DNA of 64,000 nt from Actinomadura barringtoniae. GTDB taxonomy: Bacteria > Actinomycetota > Actinomycetes > Streptosporangiales > Streptosporangiaceae. Below the pieces are notes generated by a model, which had not been told where the DNA came from, ran no database searches, and worked only from the letters and a program-made list of their open reading frames with translations. Position numbers and translations under genes: made by a program. Of this stretch, positions 49,415-57,499 are shown piece by piece; position 1 is the first letter of the stretch, and the number at the start of each line of letters is the position of its first letter. Location of the stretch: NCBI RefSeq assembly GCF_017573505.1, contig NZ_JAGEOJ010000003.1, positions 124,001-188,000 of the forward strand, written 5' to 3'.

Positions 49415-49477
49415 CGCCGATCTTGCTCTCAGCGCCCTTTCGGAGGGTACGGAAGGGCGCTGAGAGCAAGATCGGCG
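49415..49477. repeat. Long palindromic repeat, copy 2 (bidirectional terminator)
   Basis: Perfect 25-bp arms at 49415-49439 and 49453-49477, beginning CGCCGATCTTGCTCTCAGCG, flank a 13-nt loop. It sits exactly between the convergent stops of the TauE/SafE gene (49410) and the flippase gene (49481). The arms match the copy at 30125-30186. Confidence 0.92.
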
Positions 49478-49480
49478 CGG

Positions 49481-50779
49481 TTATACAGTGGCGGGCTGGG
49501 GCTCAGTGGTGGGCGGGCGTACGAAGCCGGGAGGCGGGTCCTCGCGGCGCAGCATGCGCCACAGCATCGCCGCCGACACCAGGCCGCCGATGCCCAGGCA
49601 GTACGGAGCGAGGGACGCGTGGTCGGGGTCCACCAGCAGCAGGATCGCCAGGACCGACAGGCCGACCAGGCTCTCGACGCTGCGGATCGTGAAGACCGCG
49701 CGGGAGCGCTTGCGGGCGGTGGCGAGGCTCACCAGGGGCAGCGTGCAGGCGAAGCAGACCGCGTAGATCCCCCAGCCGAACAGCGCGAGCCGGTCCACCT
49801 CGAACTTGCCGCCGGTGACGATCGGCTCCAGAACGCCGACCAGCACGATGCCGCCGAGGCTGAGGACCAGCGCGACCGCCGACATCAGGGCGCACGCCCA
49901 CACGGCCTGCCGGGCCCGCATGGGCCGCCCGTCGCGTTCGGCCTTGGCGAAGTTGCCCAGCAGAAACCAGCCCGTCCCGTTGACGAACGTGAGGGCGGGC
50001 GCGAGCAGGAGCCGGGCGGCCTCGACGCCGACCAGCGCGCCGGTGGACGCGAGCGTGGCGATCAGGATCCGGGTGACCAGCAGCGCGCCGGGCCGGATGC
50101 CCGCCTGAACGGACCGCCACCACGAGAACTCCGCGATCTCCCGGATCGCGGTGCCGCGCAGCGGTGCCCGCCGGTACTCCTTGCCGGGCAACTGCAGCCG
50201 GGCCAGGACCATCGAGGCGAGGCATCCGAGGCCCATGCAGGCCAGGACCAGCTCGACCGACGAGCCGATGCCGATCGCGACCGCGATGCCCATGGTCAGC
50301 AGCGTGGTGACCAGGTAGCAGCAGTCGTTGATGGCCAGGCGCCAGAACTGCATCCGCGCCGTGAAGATCCGGCGGCCGGTCTCGTTCAGCAGCCACAGCG
50401 CGACCAGGAGGGCGTAGAGGAGCGTCCCGAGCGGGCCGGTGAGGCCCATCGACACCGAGACGATGACGCCCGCCACCGCGCCCGCCAGGGCCGTGCCCGC
50501 GATCGTGAGGATCAGGGCGCCGCGGATGCGCGGCGCGAACCGGTCATAGACCGTGAGGGGGTCGCCGACCCAGCCGGACTGGACCGCGGTGATCATGACG
50601 ATCGCCGCGAAGAAGAGCGCGTACGCGCCGTAGCCGTTGGTCCCGAGGGACCGCGCGGCGAGGGTCTGGATCAGCAGGCTGCCACCGGAGGTGACCAGCT
50701 GGACCGTCATCGCACCGCCGACGGAGGCCAGCGCCTTCGCCAGCTTGCTCCGCACCCCGCCTGATGCGCCGGGGTTCAC
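49481..50779 (-). CDS. Polysaccharide flippase-like membrane protein (MOP superfamily)
   Basis: The 432-residue protein has about 12 membrane helices and a Wzx-like arrangement (QLVTSGGSLLIQTLAARSLG, GALILTIAGTALAGAVAGVI). It is expected to move undecaprenyl-linked repeat units across the membrane. GTG 50779 overlaps the Wzz-like gene stop (GTGA). The order GT4 - Wzz-like - flippase, all coupled, indicates one surface-polysaccharide operon. Confidence 0.85.
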   Translation of the reverse strand: MNPGASGGVRSKLAKALASVGGAMTVQLVTSGGSLLIQTLAARSLGTNGYGAYALFFAAIVMITAVQSGWVGDPLTVYDRFAPRIRGALILTIAGTALAGAVAGVIVSVSMGLTGPLGTLLYALLVALWLLNETGRRIFTARMQFWRLAINDCCYLVTTLLTMGIAVAIGIGSSVELVLACMGLGCLASMVLARLQLPGKEYRRAPLRGTAIREIAEFSWWRSVQAGIRPGALLVTRILIATLASTGALVGVEAARLLLAPALTFVNGTGWFLLGNFAKAERDGRPMRARQAVWACALMSAVALVLSLGGIVLVGVLEPIVTGGKFEVDRLALFGWGIYAVCFACTLPLVSLATARKRSRAVFTIRSVESLVGLSVLAILLLVDPDHASLAPYCLGIGGLVSAAMLWRMLRREDPPPGFVRPPTTEPQPATV

Positions 50780-52257
50780 CTGTCCAGGTCGTAGTGCATC
50801 AGGCTGGAGTCGCCTTTTCCCTCGTCCCCGCCCTCGTCCTTCCGGTCCACGTCCTTGGCCTTGCTGGACGAGCCGCTGCCGCCGGCGCCACCAGAGCCAC
50901 CGCTGCCAGAGCCGCCGCTGCCGTTACCGGTGGAGGTGGCGCCGCCGGTGCCGTTCCTGCGGGACGACCTGTCCTCCTGGGTGCTGGTCGGGTCGCCCCC
51001 GCCCTTCTCGGGCGCCCACAGCTCGACGGGGATCTCGGTCGGCCGGGTCGGGTCGTCCTGACCGTCCACGTTGAGGAGCGAGGAGGTGCCGTTGCTCTTC
51101 CCGTTGTTCTTGTTGCCGCTCCGCTTGCCGCGGCCGGAGTCGCGGCCGGACTCCTTCTCCAGGGCCGGGGACGCGAGCGGACCGTGGACCTCTTCGGGGG
51201 TCCAGACGCGTCCTGCGCGTTCCACCGCCCGCTCCACGGCCGGGTCGACGGCGGAGGCGCCGTCGCGGCCACGGCGGCCGGTGCGGTGGGAGCGTTCGGC
51301 CGCCCAGTCAGCGGCGCGGTCGGCGACCCAGTCGGCGACGGGTTCGCTGACCGGAGCGGCGCGTTCGGCCGACGGCCCCGCGATCGCCGGGGTGCCGGCC
51401 GCCGGATCAGGGCCCGGGCCGGGCGGCGGGCCCGCCGGGATCTCCGGGACGGCGACCACCGGACGGGGACGGTTGCGACCGGAGGCGCGCAGGAACGAGA
51501 CGATGCAGGCGATGATCACGCCGAGCGCCAGCCCGATGACCGCGTTCTGCGGCAGCTTGCTGCCCGCCGAGGACGCCGCGTCGGCGGTGTCGACGAACTG
51601 GACGCCGTCGTTGGCGTTGGCCTTGGCCGACAGCACCCCGCTCTCCTGCGACTGGAGCTTGGCGAGGTTGCTGGACATCAGGCGATAGCTGGAGGTGCCG
51701 CGGGTGGTGACCTCGAGATCGTCGGTGATCTTCTTCTGCGCGTCCTGCAGGCTCTTCAGCTGCTTGTCGAGCTTGTCGACCGCGGTGGAGACCGTGACGT
51801 CCTGGTAGGCCTGCACGACCGCGTTGGCGATGCCCGCCGCCTCGCCCATGCTGCCCGCGCTCGCGGTCACGATGACCACGCCTCCGTCGGGCTTGCTGGA
51901 GGTCTGCACGCGGGCGCGCAGCTGGGCCGCCGTCAGGCTAGGCCCGTGCTTGCTCTTGACGATCTCGGCGGCCCGCGCCAGCACCGGCGCCGAGCCCGCG
52001 AACGCGGCCCGCTGCGCGGTGTAGGTCGCGTAGCCCTGACCCGACACCACGCCCATGCGCAGCACGTTGTTGTTGTTCGTCGGGTCGGTGACCGCGAACC
52101 GCGCGGTGGCGTTGACGCTGCTGAACAGGATCTGGGTCGCGGCGACCGAGGCCAGGACCGAGGCCAGCACGATGATGAACGACATCAGCCGGTAGCGCCA
52201 GACGGCCTCGATGAGGCTGATCTCCGGTGTGGCCGGGACAGGGTTCTGTGCTGTCAT
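50776..52257 (-). CDS. Wzz/capsular chain-length-like membrane protein with long disordered tail
   Basis: The 493-residue protein has an N-terminal Wzz-type domain: ISLIEAVWRYRLMSFIIVLA (TM1), a periplasmic helical region with a coiled coil (KLDKQLKSLQDAQKKITDDL), and TM2 AVIGLALGVIIACIVSFLRA near residue 255. From about residue 275 the ~220-residue C-terminus is low-complexity: Pro-rich, then Gly/Ser-rich. A tyrosine-kinase domain is absent, and the tail is in the cytoplasm by topology. ATG 52257 overlaps the GT4 stop (ATGA). It should set polymer length with the flippase. Confidence 0.82.
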   Translation of the reverse strand: MTAQNPVPATPEISLIEAVWRYRLMSFIIVLASVLASVAATQILFSSVNATARFAVTDPTNNNNVLRMGVVSGQGYATYTAQRAAFAGSAPVLARAAEIVKSKHGPSLTAAQLRARVQTSSKPDGGVVIVTASAGSMGEAAGIANAVVQAYQDVTVSTAVDKLDKQLKSLQDAQKKITDDLEVTTRGTSSYRLMSSNLAKLQSQESGVLSAKANANDGVQFVDTADAASSAGSKLPQNAVIGLALGVIIACIVSFLRASGRNRPRPVVAVPEIPAGPPPGPGPDPAAGTPAIAGPSAERAAPVSEPVADWVADRAADWAAERSHRTGRRGRDGASAVDPAVERAVERAGRVWTPEEVHGPLASPALEKESGRDSGRGKRSGNKNNGKSNGTSSLLNVDGQDDPTRPTEIPVELWAPEKGGGDPTSTQEDRSSRRNGTGGATSTGNGSGGSGSGGSGGAGGSGSSSKAKDVDRKDEGGDEGKGDSSLMHYDLDR

Positions 52258-53423
52258 CGCGTGCTCTGCGTCCTTGCGGCGGGGGCGTTGTCGTTGTCGG
52301 GGGCGGGGGGATGGATGAGCCTGCGGACTGCTTCGCGCAGTTCGCCATGGTAACGGTCGCGGCCGAATCGTTCGGCCGCGTCCGCCTGGGCCCGCTTGGC
52401 CATGGCCAGCGCGCCGTCCCAGTCGTCCAGCAGGCGGGCGACGCCGTCCGCCAGGGCCGCCGGATCGTCCGGCGCGACCAGCACGCCGTTCTCACCGTCT
52501 GTGACGACCTCGTTCAGTCCCTGGACCGCGGCGGCGACCACCGGCCGTCCGGCCAGCATCGCTTCCACCGCGACGTTACCCAACGACTCCATCCGAGAGG
52601 GCACGATCGCCAGGTCCGCTGCGGACAGTGACGCTCCGACACTGGATCGGAACCCGGCGAACTCGACCCGCTCGCCGTTCGCGAGGCGCCGCAGCTCCTC
52701 CTCGAACGGTTCGTTGCCGGGGTAGACGGCACCGACCAGGGTCAGCGTCGCGTCGTACCCGCGCTCGCGCAGCAGCCCGGCGGCCTTCACCGCGATGTCG
52801 GACCCCTTGACCTGCGACAGCCGCCCGACCAGCACGATGCGGGCCGGGGGCGTCAGCACGGAGCGGGGCTCGGTGATGTCGTCGGGCGCCGCGACGCCGT
52901 TGTAGACGACCTGGCCGCGCTCCCCCACCGGCCCGAGGGCGGCGGCGCTGGCGCGGCTGTTGGCGATGATCGCCCGGGCCAGCCGGAGCGGCGCGGTGAG
53001 CGCGGTGTGCACCGGTCCGCGCACCCGGTCCTCGGCCTCGTGAACGTGGACGACCGACGGAACCCGCGCGATCCGGGCCGCCGCCAGCCAGATCGGAATG
53101 GTGATCGTGTTGACGTAGACCGCCGAGGCGCCGCGCAGCAGCCGAAGTGCGGAAGGCATCGCGCGCAGGGCGCTGAACGCCAATTTGATCATGCCCGTCG
53201 GGGACATATAGGCCTTGCGCAGCACCGGAACAGAAAGAATGCGCACTTCTGCACCGATTTCACGGAGAACCGGGACCAGTGGCCCATCCGCCGGTAGGGT
53301 CACGACGACCCGATGATCGAGGCTCAGGGCACGGACGGACTCGATGAACATCCGGTCCGAGCCGTACAGATCCGGTGACGGGTGCGCCAGCACCACAAAA
53401 GATCCCTGGTCGCGTCTGCCCAC
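52254..53423 (-). CDS. Glycosyltransferase, GT4-like (GT-B fold)
   Basis: The 389-residue protein has an N-terminal acceptor domain (FVVLAHPSPDLYGSDRMFIE) and the nucleotide-sugar domain with ARIVLVGRLSQVKGSDIAVK, EFAGFRSSVGASLSAADLAI and the GT4 signature VAVEAMLAGRPVVAAAVQGL. It adds a sugar to a lipid-linked chain on the cytoplasmic side. GTG 53423 is supported by AGGAGGGGG upstream. First gene of the GT4-Wzz-flippase operon. Confidence 0.9.
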   Translation of the reverse strand: MGRRDQGSFVVLAHPSPDLYGSDRMFIESVRALSLDHRVVVTLPADGPLVPVLREIGAEVRILSVPVLRKAYMSPTGMIKLAFSALRAMPSALRLLRGASAVYVNTITIPIWLAAARIARVPSVVHVHEAEDRVRGPVHTALTAPLRLARAIIANSRASAAALGPVGERGQVVYNGVAAPDDITEPRSVLTPPARIVLVGRLSQVKGSDIAVKAAGLLRERGYDATLTLVGAVYPGNEPFEEELRRLANGERVEFAGFRSSVGASLSAADLAIVPSRMESLGNVAVEAMLAGRPVVAAAVQGLNEVVTDGENGVLVAPDDPAALADGVARLLDDWDGALAMAKRAQADAAERFGRDRYHGELREAVRRLIHPPAPDNDNAPAARTQSTR

Positions 53424-53578
53424 GTTCGCCCCCTCCTGGCATGCAGGCCCCCCTGATTACCAGTGTCCCGTAACCCTCAGATTAACTCTCCTTTACCGTA
53501 GGGACGTACAGCACCCGTTCGCCTTACCCTTGGCGGACTGACAAAACATGGTGCGTAAGTGAAGTGGGAGGCCGGTAG

Positions 53579-54724
53579 GTGCGCATCGCCATGGTGGGGA
53601 CCCGCGGGGTTCCTGCGAGGTACGGCGGGTTCGAGACCGCGGTGGAAGAGGTCGGCCGCAGATTGGCCGAGGCCGGACACGAGGTCGTCGTCTACTGCCG
53701 CGGCGAGCGCCACCCCGAACCCGAGTACCTCGGGATGAAGCTGGTCCACCTCCCCGCTGTGGAGAAGAAGGTGGCCGAAACCCTCAGCCACACGGGCTTC
53801 TCGGTCATGCACGCCATCGGCCGCAAGATCGTCCGCAAGGGGCCGGACGTCGCGCTGGTGTTCAACGCGGCCAACGCGCCGCTGCTCCCGTTCCTGCGCG
53901 CGATGCGCATCCCGGTCGCCACCCACGTGGACGGCCTGGAGTGGAAGCGCACCAAGTGGAGCGGCACCGGCCAGCGCTACTACCGCACCGCCGAGAGCCT
54001 GGCGGTCCGCTGGTCGGACGCCCTGATCGCCGACGCGCGCGGGATCCAGGACTACTACGTCGAGCGGTTCGACGCCGACTCGGTCCTGATCGCCTACGGC
54101 GCGCCGATCCTGCAGTCGATCAACACCGGCAAGCTGGCCGAGGCGGGCTTCAGGCCCGGCGAGTACCACCTGGTCGTGGCCCGGTTCGAGCCCGAGAACC
54201 ACGTGCACGTGGCCGTCGAGGGCTACCGCAAGAGCACCGCGACCAAGCCGCTCGTGGTGGTCGGCTCGGCCCCGTACGCCGACGAGTACACCGCCAAGCT
54301 GCGCGAGCTGGCCGGGGACGACCCGCGGATCAACTTCCTCGGCGGCGTCTGGGACCAGGAGCTGCTGGACGCCCTCTACGCGGGCGCCCTCACCTACGTC
54401 CACGGTCACTCGGTCGGCGGCACCAACCCGTCGCTGCTGCGGGCGATGGGCGCCGGGGCCTCGGTCCTGGCCTTCGACGTCAACTTCAACCGCGAGGTCC
54501 TGGGCGAGGAGGCGGGCCGGTTCTTCCCGGACGCGCCGGTGCTCGCCCGCGAGATCGAGGCCGCCGAGGCCGAGCCGGGCGCGGCGGCCGACCGCGGCGC
54601 CGCGGCGCGCAAGCGGGCGTCCGAGCGCTACGTCTGGGACGACGTCGCCACGGCCTACGAGCGGCTCTGCGCCGACCTGGCCGCGCGCCGGCTGACCCGC
54701 AGGACGGTACGCAGGAAGCGGTGA
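53579..54724 (+). CDS. Glycosyltransferase with DUF1972 N-terminus
   Basis: The 381-residue GT-B enzyme starts RIAMVGTRGVPARYGGFETA, the DUF1972 signature of rhamnosyltransferase-type enzymes, with EPENHVHVAVEGYRKS and the donor-site GHSVGGTNPSLLRAMGAG later. It is cytoplasmic. GTG 53579 is placed by GGGAGG 7 nt upstream. It is divergent from the GT4 operon and followed 14 bp later by an APH-like kinase on the same strand. The sugar and acceptor are unknown. Confidence 0.87.
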   Translation: MRIAMVGTRGVPARYGGFETAVEEVGRRLAEAGHEVVVYCRGERHPEPEYLGMKLVHLPAVEKKVAETLSHTGFSVMHAIGRKIVRKGPDVALVFNAANAPLLPFLRAMRIPVATHVDGLEWKRTKWSGTGQRYYRTAESLAVRWSDALIADARGIQDYYVERFDADSVLIAYGAPILQSINTGKLAEAGFRPGEYHLVVARFEPENHVHVAVEGYRKSTATKPLVVVGSAPYADEYTAKLRELAGDDPRINFLGGVWDQELLDALYAGALTYVHGHSVGGTNPSLLRAMGAGASVLAFDVNFNREVLGEEAGRFFPDAPVLAREIEAAEAEPGAAADRGAAARKRASERYVWDDVATAYERLCADLAARRLTRRTVRRKR

Positions 54725-54738
54725 GCTGAGCCCGGGTC

Positions 54739-55710
54739 ATGGCAGCCTCCGACCGCCCCACAGCGACCGGAGGCGAGCACGGACCCGGCTCGGACATTTC
54801 CGTAACGACCGACTTCATCCGCCCGCGCGCCGGGCACGGCAACGTCCTGGTCCCGACCGGCTCGCGCCGCGCGGCCATGGCGGGGATCTCGCTGCTGACC
54901 CGTTCGCGCCCCGCGGCGCTGGCCGCGCAGTGGCTGCTGTACGGGGCGGTCGCGGCGGCCGGGCCCCGGATCATCCCCGGCCCGCGCACGCCCTGGAGCC
55001 CGCCCGGCGAGCCCGATCGATGGCGCGAGCTCGCCGCCCGGCTGGACCCGTTCGACGAGATGGCCGTGTACGAGCGCCCGCAGGCCTCGCGGGAGGGCGT
55101 CGCGGCCGTCCTGCTGCGTTCCGGCCGCCCGGTCGGCTTCCTCAAGCTGCGCGCGGACAAGGGCGAGCTCGACCGCGAGGCGCGCGCCCTGGAGGCGTTC
55201 CCGGGAGCCATGGAGGCGTTCCCGGGCGGCGCGTCACCGGCGTTCCGCGTGCCCCGGCTGCTCGACCGCGACACGACCGCGGGCTGGCACTGGATGGTCA
55301 TCGAGGCGATGCCGCCGCGCCCCGCCCGGCCGGCCCCCCGCCCGGACGTGGACGCGGTCGTGGACGGCGTCCAGTCGTGCCTGGCGCCCGTTCTCCCGCG
55401 TCCGGAAGGCACGCCCGCGCATTGGCTGCCCATGCACGGCGACCTCACGCCCTGGAACCTGCGCAAATGCGGTCCCGGCCTGCCGTGGCTGATCGACTGG
55501 GAGGACGCGTCCTGGGCTCCGCCGGGCGCCGACCACGTCTATCTCGCTGCCACCCGTACCGCCGTGTTCGGCACGGGCCCGGACACGACACGACCCGCCG
55601 AGGCCATAGATTTCTGGCTCCGGCGGGTCGCTTGTCGGTGCGACTCCGACGATGACTCCGCGCTCAAGGGCCGCCTGACGGCCGCCCTGAAGGCGATGCG
55701 CGGCTGCTAG
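54739..55710 (+). CDS. APH/choline-kinase-like phosphotransferase
   Basis: The 323-residue protein has the APH kinase core in its second half: PMHGDLTPWNLRKCG (catalytic Asp), then LIDWEDASWAPPGADHVYLA, with the ATP-binding Lys presumably in VGFLKLRADKGELDREA. The N-terminal ~80 residues are less conserved. Context suggests phosphorylation of a sugar or small alcohol used in the surface polymer, but antibiotic phosphorylation cannot be excluded. Its TAG overlaps the converging propeller gene stop in the shared CTAG at 55707-55710. Confidence 0.82.
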   Translation: MAASDRPTATGGEHGPGSDISVTTDFIRPRAGHGNVLVPTGSRRAAMAGISLLTRSRPAALAAQWLLYGAVAAAGPRIIPGPRTPWSPPGEPDRWRELAARLDPFDEMAVYERPQASREGVAAVLLRSGRPVGFLKLRADKGELDREARALEAFPGAMEAFPGGASPAFRVPRLLDRDTTAGWHWMVIEAMPPRPARPAPRPDVDAVVDGVQSCLAPVLPRPEGTPAHWLPMHGDLTPWNLRKCGPGLPWLIDWEDASWAPPGADHVYLAATRTAVFGTGPDTTRPAEAIDFWLRRVACRCDSDDDSALKGRLTAALKAMRGC

Positions 55711-57377
55711 TTGGAGACCGAGTTCGACGCGGCGCTGGTGATCGCGTTGCCGAACGGGTCCTTCACCCGGATCTTGTAGGTGTGCGCGCCCTTCGGCGCG
55801 CTGGAGTCGGTGAACGTGAGGCTCGGCTTGGTCCAGAAGTTGGACGCCGAGCTCACCGTGCCGATGGCGGTCGTGCCGCCGTCGCGCAGCACCTCGTAGG
55901 TGAGGTTGGCGTTGTCCATGTCCCAGGTGGCCTTCCAGGACACCTTGATCTTGGTGGACAGGAACTGCTTGCTCGCCGTCGGCGCGGCCAGGTCGGCGGC
56001 GACCGGGCCGGACTTGTTGGGCGCGGCCGACTTCACCGCGAAGCGGACCAGCCCGGCCTGGGCCTTGCCGTTCACCCGCGGGAACTCCCCGCCCATCGCG
56101 ACGTAGTCACCGTTGCCCGTGACCGCCCAGGCGGCCTGGTACTGCTTGGTGAACGAGCCGATGGCCAGCGTCGGGAAGTAGTGCAGCAGGCTCGGCACGG
56201 GCTGCTTGCTGTAGTTGCTGTTGGAGCCCGGGGCGCCCTTGTCGGTGCCGGTGGCCGCGGTCGTCTCGGCCAGCGCCCGGTGCCAGGTGGTGGGGCTGGT
56301 CTCGGTGAACGCGCCGAGCGAGGTGCAGTCGTGGGCGTGCGAGACGCTGTAGACCGTCTGGCCGCTGGCGTAGATGCCGTACGTGGCGCCGTAGCAGTTG
56401 TCCAGCCAGGTCAGCGTGCCGTCGGAGGCGTCGGCGGCGAACCGGCCGTCGAACCAGTGGCCGCCCTCGCCGTCGGCCGCGCCGAAGACGGTGTTGCCCT
56501 GCACGTTGAGGTCGGTGACGTAGGAGAAGCTGCTGCCCGACTTGGTCGGGATGGGGCGGCTGCTCCACGGGGCCGTCGCGCCGGTGGAGGCGTCGACCGC
56601 GCCGATGCCGACCTTGGGCGCGCCGTTCATGTTCTGGAACTTGCCGCCGACGATCACCCGCTGGTTGCCGGGGGCGAGCGCGAGCGCGAACACCTCGTCG
56701 TCATCGGCGGTCGGCCGCCAGGTGTCGATGTTGGTGCCGTCGGAGGCCTTCACCGCCGCCAGCCGCGTCCGCGACTTGCCGTTGACGTTGAAGAAGTTGC
56801 CGCCGAAGTAGACCGTCGAGTTGGTCGCCGCGATGCCGCGCACCCGGTTGGAGATCGTCGGCTTGAAGCCGGTGATCAAGGCGCCGGTGGTGGTGTCGAA
56901 CGCCGCGAGCCGCGTCTGCGGCAGGCCGTCGACCGTGGTGAAGTCGCCGCCGACGTACACGCGCGAGCCGTCCGGCGAGGCCACGACCCGCAGGCCCTGG
57001 CCGTTCAGCGCGTGGTCGAACGAGGTGATCAGGGCGCCGGTCGTCAGGTTGAACGCGAGCAGGTTCTGCCGCGTCACCTCGCCCGCGCCGCCCTCGGCGA
57101 CGCCCGCCGGGCGCGCCTTGGTGAAGCTGCCGGTCGCGTAGACCGTGTCGCCGACCGTCGCCATGCTCCACACGACGCCGTTGACCTGCGCCGTCGGCAG
57201 CGGATCGGCCGAGACGGTCGCGGGCGTGCCCGCGGGCGGCGCCGTGTCGGCGGCCACCGGTGCGGCGGCCGCCGCGACGAGCATGAACGATGCGGCGGCC
57301 GCCAGGGCCGCCCGGCGATGACGCTGAAGAACTCTCAAGAGTCGGTACCCCTGCCCGAAGTCCCCCTGTGACCCCAT
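55707..57377 (-). CDS. Secreted beta-propeller protein, copy 1 (with FnIII-like C-terminus)
   Basis: The 556-residue protein has a signal peptide (AALAAAASFMLVAAAAAPVAA). A ~400-residue propeller follows, made of blades with the pattern V-x-x-GG-x-F-x-x-V-N/D-G...L/I-AA-F/V-D-x-x-TG: YATGSFTKARPAG, VYVGGDFTTVDGL, VYFGGNFFNVNGKSRTRLAA, VIVGGKFQNMNG and AMGGEFPRVNGKAQ. A disulfide pair is likely in LDNCYGATYG and HAHDCTSLGA. A FnIII-like domain near residues 455-550 ends it (ATWDMDNANLTYEVLRDGG). It ends in CTAG shared with the kinase gene. The function is unknown. Confidence 0.85.
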   Translation of the reverse strand: MGSQGDFGQGYRLLRVLQRHRRAALAAAASFMLVAAAAAPVAADTAPPAGTPATVSADPLPTAQVNGVVWSMATVGDTVYATGSFTKARPAGVAEGGAGEVTRQNLLAFNLTTGALITSFDHALNGQGLRVVASPDGSRVYVGGDFTTVDGLPQTRLAAFDTTTGALITGFKPTISNRVRGIAATNSTVYFGGNFFNVNGKSRTRLAAVKASDGTNIDTWRPTADDDEVFALALAPGNQRVIVGGKFQNMNGAPKVGIGAVDASTGATAPWSSRPIPTKSGSSFSYVTDLNVQGNTVFGAADGEGGHWFDGRFAADASDGTLTWLDNCYGATYGIYASGQTVYSVSHAHDCTSLGAFTETSPTTWHRALAETTAATGTDKGAPGSNSNYSKQPVPSLLHYFPTLAIGSFTKQYQAAWAVTGNGDYVAMGGEFPRVNGKAQAGLVRFAVKSAAPNKSGPVAADLAAPTASKQFLSTKIKVSWKATWDMDNANLTYEVLRDGGTTAIGTVSSASNFWTKPSLTFTDSSAPKGAHTYKIRVKDPFGNAITSAASNSVSN

Positions 57378-57499
57378 CGGCCACTCTGGTCAAGAGATGG
57401 TAATGGGAGGGGAAAGTCGGACCTGAACCGACCGGGGTTGAATTATCGAATCGTGACCTTTATCGGCCCTGGTCAGCGGATGATCTAGCCCTGTCAGGA

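Noticed and set aside
54739-55710. Antibiotic resistance gene (aminoglycoside phosphotransferase)
   Set aside because: The APH fold is shared by many metabolic kinases, and the context is a polysaccharide cluster. Resistance is not supported.
49481-57377. Horizontally acquired island
   Set aside because: I found no tRNA boundary, integrase, transposase or AT-rich shift at the edges; composition matches the rest of the window by eye.
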